A DNA stretch of 64,000 bases from Arthrobacter rhizosphaerae (GCF_023062595.1 NZ_JALLAN010000006.1:186001-250000), one strand, 5' to 3'; positions 35,824 through 44,556 are shown, counted from the first letter of the stretch. The notes: generated by a model from the sequence alone, not told the origin. Program-made: numbers and translations.

Positions 35824-36513
35824 TCAGGATCCGTCACCAAGAGTTGCCAGGGCCGCGATGGTTCCGGAGGGAAGCCCAAGCCGCCCGGGTTCCAAATCAA
35901 CCAGTGCGACCCCCTCAAGCCGGTCCCCGGTTACATCGCACGATGCAGGGTCCCGTTCCAGCCCCTCGCCGATGGCCTTTAAGAAGGCTTCCTTCCGCGC
36001 CCAAAGCCGCGCCCGCTGGTGATGCCCCTCGGCCGTCGTCCCGGATGCGAGGCCCATGCGTTCCTGCGGAGTCAGGACAAGTCCGTCGAAGCCCGGAAAT
36101 GCCGTCCTGTCGATCTTTTCCGCATCGATTCCAACCCCGCGAAGGGCGCCACCGCGAACAACGCCAGCCAGGAGGACCCAGCCGCTTGTGCGGCTCAAAC
36201 TCAGCAAAGGACCCGGATGTCCATCGTTGAGGGCGTAGCCCGGCCTGCCATGATCCCCTTTTCGTCCGCCGCAACGAGGGCATTGGAAGTCTGCCACCAA
36301 AGTCTCCGGTGGAACGCCTTCCAATTCAGCAGCGAACAACCGCAAGGCCAACCTCCCGGCCAGGAAGGCAGAGGCATCTGACGGGTTCACGAAACGAATC
36401 GCGCGCCGATGTTCCGACTCGTCGAGCATCTTCAATTCGGAAGCACCGGGGGCCAGCAGCTCTACAGCCCTGACTGCAACCCCTCCTACCTCCGTATCGC
36501 GCACATTAGCCAT
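35824..36513 (-). CDS. 4'-phosphopantetheinyl transferase (Sfp-type)
   Basis: 229 residues. Transfers phosphopantetheine from CoA to the carrier-domain serine. Sfp-type motifs visible are GVGIDAEKIDR (metal-binding Asp/Glu) and RLWARKEAFLKAIGEGL (WxxKEA). A CPRC pair (FQCPRCGGRKGDHG) is a common feature of this actinobacterial group. It is convergent with the NRPS-M1 operon with only 19 nt between, and is the obvious activator of the thiolation domain at residue 558 of the synthetase. Confidence 0.9.
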   Translation of the reverse strand: MANVRDTEVGGVAVRAVELLAPGASELKMLDESEHRRAIRFVNPSDASAFLAGRLALRLFAAELEGVPPETLVADFQCPRCGGRKGDHGRPGYALNDGHPGPLLSLSRTSGWVLLAGVVRGGALRGVGIDAEKIDRTAFPGFDGLVLTPQERMGLASGTTAEGHHQRARLWARKEAFLKAIGEGLERDPASCDVTGDRLEGVALVDLEPGRLGLPSGTIAALATLGDGS

Positions 36514-36564
36514 TGTAAGGACCGGCGATCTTCCCCGTCCGGCTAAATTCCGCTTGGAAGGCGA

Positions 36565-36599
36565 GAGGTAGGGGAGCAGCTATGCTGCTCCCCTACCTC
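36565..36599 (-). terminator. 16-bp hairpin terminator of the GH43-lectin gene
   Basis: Perfect arms 36565-36580 and 36584-36599 with a 3-nt TAT loop, 39 nt after the GH43 stop on the minus strand and 52 nt from the PPTase start. Very stable; no T-tract. Confidence 0.75.
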
Positions 36600-36637
36600 C
36601 CGGTGTTCTGCTCCTACAGCATCTCAGCGACCGTCGA

Positions 36638-38539
36638 TTACGGGGTCACCCGAAATTGCTGGCAGGTGTTGTTCAAGTTGGACCACTGGTTTATGCGGGT
36701 GCCGTTGGCCAGACCGCAGCCAGCCAGGTCAAGCACCTTCCCGCTGTGCGCAGCGACGAAGTTGATGGTGCCGTCCTGCCTGTGATCGATGCGCCATCGG
36801 GTTCCGTTTTCTGTGCACGCAGTCTGGGTCACATCTGCTCCATCGGCGGTGCTGGACGCTGAAACGCCCAGGCAGAGGCTCGGCGCGGACTGGGGGTGGA
36901 TCTGGACGTACCCGCTTGCTGCCGAAGAGAAGCTCCACCGCTGGCAAGGGCTGCCGGACCACTCCCATTGCTGCAGCAACGCTCCGCTTGCCGTAGAGCA
37001 ACCGGGAATATCGAAGGACTTACCGCTCGCCGCGGACACGATCCCTACGTTGCCGACAGGCTTTAGTGCCCACTGCTGGCAGGCGTTGCCCAGCGAGGTC
37101 CACAGCTGGACCTTGGATCCGGAGGCGACGGAGCAGCCAGCGGCGTCAAGGACCTTCCCGCTGTTGCGGTTTGTCAGCGACGAGTAGCCGTCCGCGGCGG
37201 GAGCGGGCCGCCACTCCTGGCAGGCGTTGGCCAGCCAGGACCACTGCCGTACCTGGGTTCCGTTGGCCGTGCCGCAGTTCGCAGCATCCAGGGATTTATT
37301 GCTGGAAGCGCCCACCAGCCGGTAGTAACCATCCGCCGTCGAATCCAGCTTCCAGCTGCTTGCAGGAGTGCCAGTACAGGCCGTCTGCACCAGACCGGCA
37401 CCGTCGGCACCGGAACCGCCGCTGACAGTGGCGCACAGGCCACTGTTGCGGTTGACGAGCTCATACGCGGCGCCGTTCACCGGCGTCGTGATGGGTCCTC
37501 TTTCGCCGCTGGGGACGTCAACTTCAGTTGAGGTGGAAACCGGCTGCCCCAGCAGAGGACTTCCGCCGGCACTCCAGGAGACGGGCTGTGCCCGCGTGGA
37601 GCGTTTCTTTTCACAACCGTCTCCTGATGAATTGTTGCCATGGTAGGCGTTCCAAACTTGCGTACCGTCCGGGGAGGTGAAGAAGTCGTTGTGGCCTGGT
37701 CCGAAAACGCCGTTGGCTTTGCTGAAAATCGGATCGGCTCCCTTGGTCCAGGAGGCTGCAAGGACGGGGTCTCCGCCGTTATAGGTGAGCATGCCGAGTT
37801 TGTAGTCGGGGGTCCAGCAGCCGCTGGCTGAGTAGACCATGAAGGTCTTTCCGTCGCGCTGCAACGGGATGGGGCCCTCGTTGACTGCGCCTCCTTCGGT
37901 CTCCCAGCTCAAGGTTGGTTGGGACAGGATTTGTGCAGGCCCGGACACTGTCCAGGGGTTGGACATGCGCGCGATGTAGTTGCTTTGGCGGCCGTCCGGA
38001 GCGGGGGCAAATTGCGACCAGACTGCGAACAGCTCGCCATTCAGCTGCAGGTACGCCCCGTCGATGTTCCATGCAGTGGTAGGGACGGGCTGACCCTTAT
38101 AGGAGTAGGGTCCCAGCGGGTCATCGCCTGAGCTTTCGAGCACGTGCAGGTGCTGGTTGTCCAAATTCGCGGGCGTGCCCATGGTGTACATCAGGTACCA
38201 GCGCCAGCCGTTGGGCCCCTGCAGCCTCTGCAGCTCCGGCGCCCACATGTTCGATGACCGGCCTGTGGCCGTATCGGAATAGACGACGACGGGTACGGCC
38301 GTTTTGAGGTTGGCCAGAGTAGGCGCCTTCCGCATGGTCACGACGCCGGACCAGGTGGTGGCTGCGGCGTAGTAGTTCCCGTTGTAGTACTCAACGGTGG
38401 GATCAGCCTCGGTGAAGAGCGCGTTGGTGAAGGTGGGTTCGCCCACGCTTTGCGCTGGCGGCGTGAAGGGAAGGGCCGCAAGGCCAAGGACGAGGGCAGT
38501 GGCCGCCGAGGCAGCTGCGAGCCGGAGCATTCTCTTCAT
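36638..38539 (-). CDS. Secreted GH43 glycosidase with ricin-type lectin domains
   Basis: About 633 residues. The signal peptide MKRMLRLAAASAATALVLGLAALPF is followed by a GH43 domain (about 35-345; FTEADPTVEYYNGNYYAAAT, NMWAPELQRLQG, GVFGPGHNDFFTSPDG). The C-terminal about 280 residues hold two tandem ricin-B trefoils (CBM13-like) with repeated QxW-type strings such as RQWSWLANACQEW and NQWSNLNNTCQQF. Likely an arabinan-degrading enzyme. The ATG at 38539 or 38545 is preferred over the frame start at 38707, which precedes the operator at 38677-38690. Confidence 0.86.
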   Translation of the reverse strand: MKRMLRLAAASAATALVLGLAALPFTPPAQSVGEPTFTNALFTEADPTVEYYNGNYYAAATTWSGVVTMRKAPTLANLKTAVPVVVYSDTATGRSSNMWAPELQRLQGPNGWRWYLMYTMGTPANLDNQHLHVLESSGDDPLGPYSYKGQPVPTTAWNIDGAYLQLNGELFAVWSQFAPAPDGRQSNYIARMSNPWTVSGPAQILSQPTLSWETEGGAVNEGPIPLQRDGKTFMVYSASGCWTPDYKLGMLTYNGGDPVLAASWTKGADPIFSKANGVFGPGHNDFFTSPDGTQVWNAYHGNNSSGDGCEKKRSTRAQPVSWSAGGSPLLGQPVSTSTEVDVPSGERGPITTPVNGAAYELVNRNSGLCATVSGGSGADGAGLVQTACTGTPASSWKLDSTADGYYRLVGASSNKSLDAANCGTANGTQVRQWSWLANACQEWRPAPAADGYSSLTNRNSGKVLDAAGCSVASGSKVQLWTSLGNACQQWALKPVGNVGIVSAASGKSFDIPGCSTASGALLQQWEWSGSPCQRWSFSSAASGYVQIHPQSAPSLCLGVSASSTADGADVTQTACTENGTRWRIDHRQDGTINFVAAHSGKVLDLAGCGLANGTRINQWSNLNNTCQQFRVTP

Positions 38540-38676
38540 GGCCATCAGGACGTGCCGCTGACTGAGACAAACGATGATGCCGGCTGAACCAGTTGTGTTC
38601 CTGGGGGAAAGTACGTTGAATAAAGCGTTGAACCGGACATCCTCGTCCTGCTTCCTCTTAGACCGTGAAATGAAAT

Positions 38677-38690
38677 TGTGAGCGTTAACA
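38677..38690 (-). promoter_or_regulatory. Variant LacI-type operator upstream of GH43-lectin gene
   Basis: TGTTAACGCTCACA on the minus strand differs from the arabinose operator at two positions and keeps the TGT...CG...ACA core. CACAAT overlaps it exactly as the araB -10 does. The -35 (TGGAGC) is weak. It lies about 140 nt before the start codon. Confidence 0.6.
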
Positions 38691-38770
38691 ACGCCGCGCT
38701 CCATCATCTACGGTGCCGCAGTTCCCGTCAAGGGTTGCCTGCGTTCTCGAGGGTTGCCGGGTACCAGCTG

Positions 38771-38840
38771 CGCAAACGGTCTGGGGACGCGCAAACGGTC
38801 CAGGGTCACCCATATTCAGGTGTCCCCGGACCGTATGCGC
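38771..38840. repeat. Dispersed palindromic repeat, copy A (REP-like)
   Basis: 22-bp arms (38789-38810 and 38819-38840, three mismatches) preceded by an extra half unit CGCAAACGGTCTGGGGAC (38771-38788). It begins 26 nt after the stop of the minus-strand oxidoreductase gene. Core GCAAACGGTCC...GGACCGT is shared with copy B at 51752-51798, including the loop. Confidence 0.8.
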
Positions 38841-38866
38841 GTCATGCCAGTTCGGGCGCCGAGGGA

Positions 38867-39724
38867 TCAGGCCAGGCGGGCGAGCGCCTCAGCCAGCGGA
38901 ACGGTAGGACGTCCCGTCAACCGGGACAGGTCACCCGTGGTGGATGCCAATTCGCCGTCGCGGATGTTTCCGTCCAGTGCTACGAGGAAGCCAGCCGTCT
39001 GCTCATCCAGGCCAGCACCCGTGAGGATCGCCAGGTGCTCGGCGGGATCCACAGCCTCGTAGGCCACCTCACGGCCCAGAACACTGCTGAACGCTTCAGC
39101 CAGCTCTTCGAAATCCCAGGCGACATCACCGCTCAACTCGTAAACGGCATTATGGTGCCCGTCGGACGTGAGAACAGTGGCCGCGGCGGCGGCGAAATCA
39201 GAGCGCGCCGCGCTGGCCACCTTTCCCTTGCCTGCACTCGCCACAAGCTTTCCGGTATGGCGGGCCTGCTCCAAAGCAGGCGCGTAGTTTTCGGAGTACC
39301 AGCCGTTGCGAAGAATCGTGTACGGAAGTCCGGATGCGATGAGTGCTTCTTCCGTGGCCTTGTGCTCAGGCGCCAGAACCAGGGTTGTTGTGTCAGCCTT
39401 CGGTGCACTGGTGTAGACGAGCTGGTCGACGCCGGCCTTCCGAGCCGCCCTGATGACGTTCACGTGCTGCTCCACGCGCCTTCCCAGCTCGGTACCGGAG
39501 ACCAGCAGGACCCTGTCGCCGTTCTTGATGGCTGCACCCAGAGATTCCGCATCATCAAAGTCGATCCGGGCTGTTCGCACTCCCTTGGCCTCATACAGGT
39601 CCGTCAGTTTTTCCTGGTTCCGGCCCGCGGCTACAAGCTCGTCGGGAGCAATCCCCAGGTCAAGCAGGCTGTCGATAACGAGTTTTCCGAGTTGTCCGGT
39701 CGCGCCGGTAATGACGATTGACAT
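38867..39724 (-). CDS. NmrA-like NAD(P)H-dependent oxidoreductase (quinone reductase QorB type)
   Basis: 285 residues, atypical short-chain dehydrogenase fold. The N-terminal dinucleotide-binding motif is MSIVITGATGQLGKLVIDSLL, and conserved segments include LVAAGRNQEKLTDL, LVYTSAPKADTT and YTILRNGWYSENYAPAL, matching QorB-type NAD(P)H:quinone oxidoreductases. Divergently transcribed from an HxlR regulator 125 bp away, the qorB/qorR arrangement. Likely detoxifies quinones or similar electrophiles. The exact substrate is not known from sequence. Confidence 0.88.
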   Translation of the reverse strand: MSIVITGATGQLGKLVIDSLLDLGIAPDELVAAGRNQEKLTDLYEAKGVRTARIDFDDAESLGAAIKNGDRVLLVSGTELGRRVEQHVNVIRAARKAGVDQLVYTSAPKADTTTLVLAPEHKATEEALIASGLPYTILRNGWYSENYAPALEQARHTGKLVASAGKGKVASAARSDFAAAAATVLTSDGHHNAVYELSGDVAWDFEELAEAFSSVLGREVAYEAVDPAEHLAILTGAGLDEQTAGFLVALDGNIRDGELASTTGDLSRLTGRPTVPLAEALARLA

Positions 39725-39849
39725 GTGTGCGTCTTCCTTTAGATGGGGGTCCTATTCAAGCGATCCAACCGCTCGATCACTCCTGATAACCGCAGCTATT
39801 TCCGGTACATTCCAAAACACCTGTACGCACTTTTTGGTAAGCTCCTTTC

Positions 39850-40254
39850 ATGCCCCTCAACCAGTTGCGGAATTCCTTAGCTGTCCCCGCCACGGACAGT
39901 GTTCTGGAAGGCTTTGCAGACAACGTCTTTGCAGAGCAGTGCCCCTCGAGGACTTTGCTGACCCACGTCACCAACAAATGGGGAACGCTGGTCATCCTGG
40001 CGCTGTCAGAGGGCACTCTCCGGTGGAGCGAGCTTTCGCGGATGGTAGGTGGAATCAGCGAGAAAATGCTTGCGCAGACCCTCCGGACTCTCGAAGCCGA
40101 CGGCGTCATCCGCCGCGACGCCCGGCCGGTGGTCCCGCCCTTCGTGGAGTACAGCCTGACGGACAGCGGCACCGAACTCAGCCGCCTTTTGATTCCGCTG
40201 GTCCAATGGGTGGCCGTACATGCATCCGAGAATGCCCAGCAGCAAGGTTCATAA
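39850..40254 (+). CDS. HxlR-family (DUF24) redox-type regulator
   Basis: 134 residues, winged helix-turn-helix of the HxlR family (WGTLVILALSEGTLRWSELSR, MLAQTLRTLEADGVIRRD, VEYSLTDSGTELSRLL). A single conserved N-terminal cysteine (C31, in FAEQCPSR) is at the position used for thiol-based quinone/disulfide sensing in QorR- and YodB-type members. Divergent from the quinone reductase gene, which it probably represses. The 125-bp intergenic space would hold the operator, but I could not pick out a clear dyad. Confidence 0.88.
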   Translation: MPLNQLRNSLAVPATDSVLEGFADNVFAEQCPSRTLLTHVTNKWGTLVILALSEGTLRWSELSRMVGGISEKMLAQTLRTLEADGVIRRDARPVVPPFVEYSLTDSGTELSRLLIPLVQWVAVHASENAQQQGS

Positions 40255-40383
40255 CGCCAGTTGCGAAGTTCCCGCCGAGGCCTGCGTGTCGCCATATGGC
40301 CAAATGCTGCAGCAGATGGAGCAGCATAACGCGGGGCGTCAAGCCCGATGCAACTCAACGCCCATTCCCTCTAGGGTCGAAGA

Positions 40384-41001
40384 ATGAATGATTCCCGATT
40401 CACCACCGAACTGGACAGCCACGGACGGCTCCTGAAGGACCGCGAGGTATGGCGCCAAGCCACAACTCTCGCCGCTGCCGGGGAGCTCACCGCCCGATGG
40501 CTTGAGGGGAGCAGCCGCTATCAGGCCGGAACGTTTTCACCGCAAATGGATGAAGAAACCCGGTCAATAGCTGCCGAGTTGGCAGAGCTCAACCGCAGCG
40601 GATTCTTCACCAAGGAGTCCCAACCGGGCCTCCGGCTTGAAACCGGCCAGGCCCAACGGCAGTACGTGACAGGCTTCTGCTCCCCGGAAGCCGCACGGCG
40701 CCTGCTCCAGCTTTCGACACAAACGGAACTCATCGCCGTCGTGCATTCCCCCGGCGAGATGAGCCGCTCTTCCATACCCGTCACTGTCATTGACGGTGAA
40801 GTGGTCACCGTCCTGGGTACCAGTGAAAGCCCGATCGAGGCCGGACAGATCCGGGATTGGGCCGAGGAAAGCAATGACGCCCTGGCACTTCTGCTGGCTG
40901 AATCCTGGTACGTCGAATTGCTCGACCCTGTATGGGGACGGAACCATCAACTGCTCCCCGCCGTGCTGGAAACAGTGAAAGAGACAGCTAACAATTTTTG
41001 A
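40384..41001 (+). CDS. Hypothetical actinobacterial protein
   Basis: 205 residues, soluble, no signal peptide. I do not recognise a catalytic motif. Segments like ELTARWLEG and LAELNRSGFFTKESQPG followed by a central VTGFCSPEAARRLL are reminiscent of uncharacterised Streptomyces/Arthrobacter proteins. It stands alone: the ATG follows a short leader and the next gene is separated by 165 nt containing tandem repeats. Coding is supported by length and codon use, not by function. Confidence 0.65.
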   Translation: MNDSRFTTELDSHGRLLKDREVWRQATTLAAAGELTARWLEGSSRYQAGTFSPQMDEETRSIAAELAELNRSGFFTKESQPGLRLETGQAQRQYVTGFCSPEAARRLLQLSTQTELIAVVHSPGEMSRSSIPVTVIDGEVVTVLGTSESPIEAGQIRDWAEESNDALALLLAESWYVELLDPVWGRNHQLLPAVLETVKETANNF

Positions 41002-41037
41002 CGGAATGAGTCGTTCGATGAACCCCGGAGACCTTCA

Positions 41038-41092
41038 GTGAACGTCCAAGACCCCGGGTGAACGTCCAAGACCCCGGGTGAACGTCCAAGAC
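41038..41092 (+). repeat. Three tandem copies of a 20-bp unit
   Basis: GTGAACGTCCAAGAC begins at 41038, 41058 and 41078, a strict 20-bp period; the spacer CCCGG is identical between copies 1-2 and 2-3. It lies 75 nt upstream of the binding-protein start. About two helical turns per unit would place protein sites on one DNA face, so a regulatory role is possible; replication slippage is the simple alternative. Confidence 0.85.
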
Positions 41093-41166
41093 TTTCACCT
41101 TTGTCACCGGCCTGCGGCCCTACGTAATCTCGATCCAACACCCAGCCGCATGACCGAAGGAACAGC

Positions 41167-42324
41167 ATGTCGACCCCTCAGAATGACCCGGGATCCACCC
41201 GAATCTCCGCTGGCGAACCAGCCACGCGCAAACGCTCGCTTCGTTTCAAAATCGGCGTCACCGTCGGACTGCTTGCCCTGGTCGGTGCAGGAGCCGCCGT
41301 CGCCACAACAACATCCGGCAAGCCCCAGCCAGCCGCAAGCTCTGTGGGCTCCGGGCCAGCTGCGGAGCTACGGCTCGGCTACTTTGGCAACATCACCCAC
41401 GCTCCGGCACTTGTGGGAGTCAACCAGGGCTTCATCCAGGAGAACCTTGGCACCACCAAGCTCAGCACCCAGGTGTTCAATGCCGGCCCTGCTGCCGTGG
41501 AAGCGCTCAATGCCGGCGCCATCGACGCGACGTACATCGGCCCCAACCCGGCCATCAACTCCTATGTGAAGAGCCAGGGAGAATCGATCAGTATCATTGC
41601 CGGTGCCGCCTCCGGCGGAGCGCAGTTGGTGGTCAAGCCGGATATCAAGTCGCCGGCCGATCTGAAGGGCAAGACGCTCGCGTCGCCGCAACTGGGCGGG
41701 ACGCAGGATGTGGCGCTGCGTTCGTGGCTTGCCAAGCAGGGCTTCAAAACCAATCCCGACGGCGGCGGGGACGTGGCCATCAACCCCACCGAAAATGCAC
41801 AGACGCTGAAGCTCTTCCTCGACGGAAAGCTCGACGGCGCGTGGCTGCCGGAACCCTGGGCGTCACGTTTGGTGCTCGACGCCGGCGCAAAAGTTCTGGT
41901 TGATGAGAAGGACCTGTGGGACGGCTCGCTGTCCGCTAAGCCAGGCGAATTTCCCACAACGATCCTGATCGTGAACAAGAAGTTTGCCGCCGAGCATCCT
42001 GAAACTGTCGAGGCGCTCCTCAAGGGCCATGTGCAGTCAGTGAAGTGGCTCAACGACACCCCCGCCGCCCAAAAGGCTGCCACGTTGAATGCAGCGCTGG
42101 AAAAGGTGGCAGGGAAGGCGCTGCCACAGAATGTTATTGACCGGTCCCTTCAGAACATCGACTTCACTGTGGACCCTCTGGCCGGGACTTACAAGAAGCT
42201 GCTCCAGGACGGTGTGGATGCAGGCACCACAAAACAGGCCGACATCAATGGAATCTTTGATCTCACCACTCTGAACGCCGTTACAGGAGAAAAGACTTCA
42301 GCCGCAGGACTCGGCAAGGAGTGA
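41167..42324 (+). CDS. Orphan sulfonate/nitrate/taurine-type ABC substrate-binding protein
   Basis: 385 residues, SsuA/NrtA-like. A membrane anchor (FKIGVTVGLLALVGAGAAVA) without a lipobox cysteine is followed by a periplasmic-binding fold: LRLGYFGNITHAPALVGVNQGF, ALNAGAIDATYIGPNPAIN, LKGKTLASPQLGGTQD and LDGAWLPEPWASRL. Related proteins deliver aliphatic sulfonates, taurine or nitrate. The usual permease and ATPase genes are absent on both sides, and a strong terminator follows, so it must partner with components elsewhere. ATG 41167 is preceded by GAAGGAACA. Confidence 0.85.
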   Translation: MSTPQNDPGSTRISAGEPATRKRSLRFKIGVTVGLLALVGAGAAVATTTSGKPQPAASSVGSGPAAELRLGYFGNITHAPALVGVNQGFIQENLGTTKLSTQVFNAGPAAVEALNAGAIDATYIGPNPAINSYVKSQGESISIIAGAASGGAQLVVKPDIKSPADLKGKTLASPQLGGTQDVALRSWLAKQGFKTNPDGGGDVAINPTENAQTLKLFLDGKLDGAWLPEPWASRLVLDAGAKVLVDEKDLWDGSLSAKPGEFPTTILIVNKKFAAEHPETVEALLKGHVQSVKWLNDTPAAQKAATLNAALEKVAGKALPQNVIDRSLQNIDFTVDPLAGTYKKLLQDGVDAGTTKQADINGIFDLTTLNAVTGEKTSAAGLGKE

Positions 42325-42360
42325 CATGGACGCGTTAGTGCCTCGAAGCACTTCCCACGA

Positions 42361-42414
42361 CAGCAAAAAGGCAGATCCGGAGGGAACCATCCCGCCGGAT
42401 CTGCCTTTTTGCTG
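42361..42414. terminator. Strong bidirectional terminator
   Basis: Perfect 20-bp arms (42361-42380 and 42395-42414) with A-tract and T-tract built into the stem, between the convergent genes ending at 42324 and 42466. Textbook intrinsic terminator on both strands. Confidence 0.92.
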
Positions 42415-42465
42415 CCTGTCTTTGGTCTCCAACCGTTGACCTTCTTCAGTGGGACTCAAAGGGCT

Positions 42466-42903
42466 TCAGTGGGATTCAGGGGGCATCCACGAATAGTAGG
42501 GAATCTGGTCCTCGATCAAGGAATAGTGGAACACCACACCCTCGGGTGTTTCCACGGATTCAATGAATTCGGCTGCCATCCAGGAGCCACCTGCAACGGC
42601 CCCGGCCCAGGCATGGGCTTCCTCCCAGTGGTGCTGCGCGATGCTCGCTTCGCGGTGAAAGCGCAGGGCAACGGACACGCCCAAGCCGCTCGTTGCGTCG
42701 CCGGAGCTGTGTGCAACGAATCCGACGACGTCAACGGAGACATCAGCACTGGTGAGGGACCGCCGTCGCCCCATCGCAGTTGCCGCACAGTCCAGGCCAC
42801 CGGTCCCGATCTCCTGCCTGGAAAGCGCATGGACTTGGTCGAGGAAGAGATCGAGCTCTTCCCCGCACTGACTCCAGATCCTGTGGGCCAAGCCTGTCAT
42901 CAT
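42466..42903 (-). CDS. Hypothetical small protein
   Basis: 145 residues, no signal peptide or membrane segment. The sequence has a plausible mixed fold (LGVSVALRFHREASIAQHH, WMAAEFIESVETPEGVVFHYSLIED) but no motif I recognise. Chosen over the longer frame on the other strand (42409-43032) because that one runs through the terminator's flank and is rich in Cys/His/Pro typical of a shadow frame. Convergent with the binding-protein gene. Confidence 0.55.
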   Translation of the reverse strand: MMTGLAHRIWSQCGEELDLFLDQVHALSRQEIGTGGLDCAATAMGRRRSLTSADVSVDVVGFVAHSSGDATSGLGVSVALRFHREASIAQHHWEEAHAWAGAVAGGSWMAAEFIESVETPEGVVFHYSLIEDQIPYYSWMPPESH

Positions 42904-43125
42904 GGAACCTGTCTAATCGGGATGGGTGGAATTATGCCCCCAATCAACCACTCGGCTTGGTGGTTCTCAATGCAGTGCGACACTCACAGACTCGCGGCGC
43001 AACACTGCTTAACCCACCTCAGCATGAGGTAACAATTCGCGTTGCCCCGGCGTCATCCTTTCCCTCCCGGTGCAGGGATCTGCGAAGGAGCGAGGAGTCG
43101 TTCGGCGGGTGGTAGCGTTTCGGCT

Positions 43126-44556
43126 ATGCGCCTTATTTCCGCCACTAAGCGAAGCCTTGCGGCTCTCGGCGGAGGGGCCTCCCGCGCAACGCAGAGGATC
43201 AGAAGCAGTTTCAGGGACTTCTCACGAGTGGTTGCGCCCAGACATCCGACCCAGGTGGTGGTGCTGGGATTTGCTGCCGCGATTACAGTCGGCACAGGTC
43301 TGCTGATGCTGCCGATAGCCAAGGAGGGGCCGGGCGGGGCCACCGTTCTGGAAGCTCTATTCACCTCCACGTCCTCCGTATGCGTTACAGGCCTCATCAC
43401 TGTAGACACGCCTGTTTTTTGGTCTGGCTTCGGGCAGACGGTCATTCTCGTGCTGATCCAGCTCGGCGGGTTCGGCGTGATGTCATTCGGCGCCCTGCTG
43501 GGGGTACTCATGGCCCGCAGGCTGGGATTGCGGTCCAGGCTTCTGGCTGCAACCGAAACAAAAGCCGGAGGGCCCGGTGACGTACGCCGTGTGATCCTGG
43601 GGGTCCTGATCATCAGTCTCGTCACCGAAGCTGCCCTGGCGCTCATCCTGATGCTTCGGTTGATGAACGGATACGGCTATTCGCCCGGTGAGGCACTGTG
43701 GCATGGCGTCTTTCACTCGATCTCCTCATTTAATAACGCAGGCTTCGCCCTCTATTCGGATAACCTGATCGGCTTTGCCACCGATCCCTGGATCTGCCTC
43801 CCGATTGCCGCAGCAGTCATCCTTGGGGGCCTCGGATTTCCGGTGCTTTTTGAGCTGCGGCGCCAGTATCGCAAGCCGATTCATTGGAGCATGAACACCA
43901 AGCTCGTCCTGTCCGGCACAGCCATCCTTCTGGTTGCGGGGACAGCTTTCCTGACCGCCATCGAATGGGACAACCCGGCCACGCTGGGCCCGATGCAACC
44001 CGGGGAAAGGGTCCTTGCCGGCTTCTTCCAGTCCGTCATCACACGCACGGCGGGGTTCAACAGTGTCGACATCGCCCAGATGCAGCCGGTCTCCTGGATG
44101 GGTATGGACATCCTGATGTTCATCGGCGGCGGCCCGGCAGGTACTGCCGGTGGCCTGAAAATCACCACCTTCGCCGTCCTGTTCTTCATCCTCACCACCG
44201 AGCTCCGCGGCAACACTGCTGTCAACATCTTTGGCAAGCGGCTCTCGCGGGCGGTGCACCGGCAGGCAATCTCCGTGGTTCTGCTCGCTATCGCGCTGGT
44301 GGTTTGCTCCACAATGCTTCTCATGCTCATCACTGATTTCGGTATGGACCGGATTCTGTTCGAGGTAGTTTCCGCCTTCGGTACGGTCGGGCTGTCCACC
44401 GGGATCACTGCATCGATGCCTCCCGCGGCGCAGATCGTCTTGATCCTGCTCATGTTTGTGGGACGTCTCGGACCAGTAACTCTCGGAGTTGCCCTGGCAG
44501 TTCGGGAGAGGCCGGTACTGTACGAATACCCGAAGGAAAGGCCCCTCATTGGCTAA
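43126..44556 (+). CDS. ktrB: TrkH/KtrB-type potassium uptake channel subunit
   Basis: 476-residue membrane protein with the four-fold repeat of helix-pore-helix units of the Trk/Ktr/HKT family. Filter-like loops include STSSVCVTGLITVDTP, SISSFNNAGFALYSDN, ITRTAGFNSVDIAQMQPVSWM and SAFGTVGLSTGITASMPP, each with the conserved glycine. Translocates K+ across the membrane under control of a cytosolic RCK ring. ATG 43126 begins the family N-terminus; the frame's extension to 43042 is unlikely. The gating subunit follows with an 8-nt overlap. Confidence 0.92.
   Translation: MRLISATKRSLAALGGGASRATQRIRSSFRDFSRVVAPRHPTQVVVLGFAAAITVGTGLLMLPIAKEGPGGATVLEALFTSTSSVCVTGLITVDTPVFWSGFGQTVILVLIQLGGFGVMSFGALLGVLMARRLGLRSRLLAATETKAGGPGDVRRVILGVLIISLVTEAALALILMLRLMNGYGYSPGEALWHGVFHSISSFNNAGFALYSDNLIGFATDPWICLPIAAAVILGGLGFPVLFELRRQYRKPIHWSMNTKLVLSGTAILLVAGTAFLTAIEWDNPATLGPMQPGERVLAGFFQSVITRTAGFNSVDIAQMQPVSWMGMDILMFIGGGPAGTAGGLKITTFAVLFFILTTELRGNTAVNIFGKRLSRAVHRQAISVVLLAIALVVCSTMLLMLITDFGMDRILFEVVSAFGTVGLSTGITASMPPAAQIVLILLMFVGRLGPVTLGVALAVRERPVLYEYPKERPLIG

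Noticed and set aside
41038..41092. Tandem repeat as a CRISPR array or PHO box
   Set aside because: Spacers are identical and only 5 bp long, so not CRISPR. The period is 20 bp rather than 11, so not a PHO box despite the GTGAAC start of each unit.
42409..43032. 207-residue plus-strand frame overlapping the hypothetical at 42466-42903
   Set aside because: Begins in the terminator flank and has shadow-like composition; the minus-strand frame is more protein-like. The choice remains only moderately sure.
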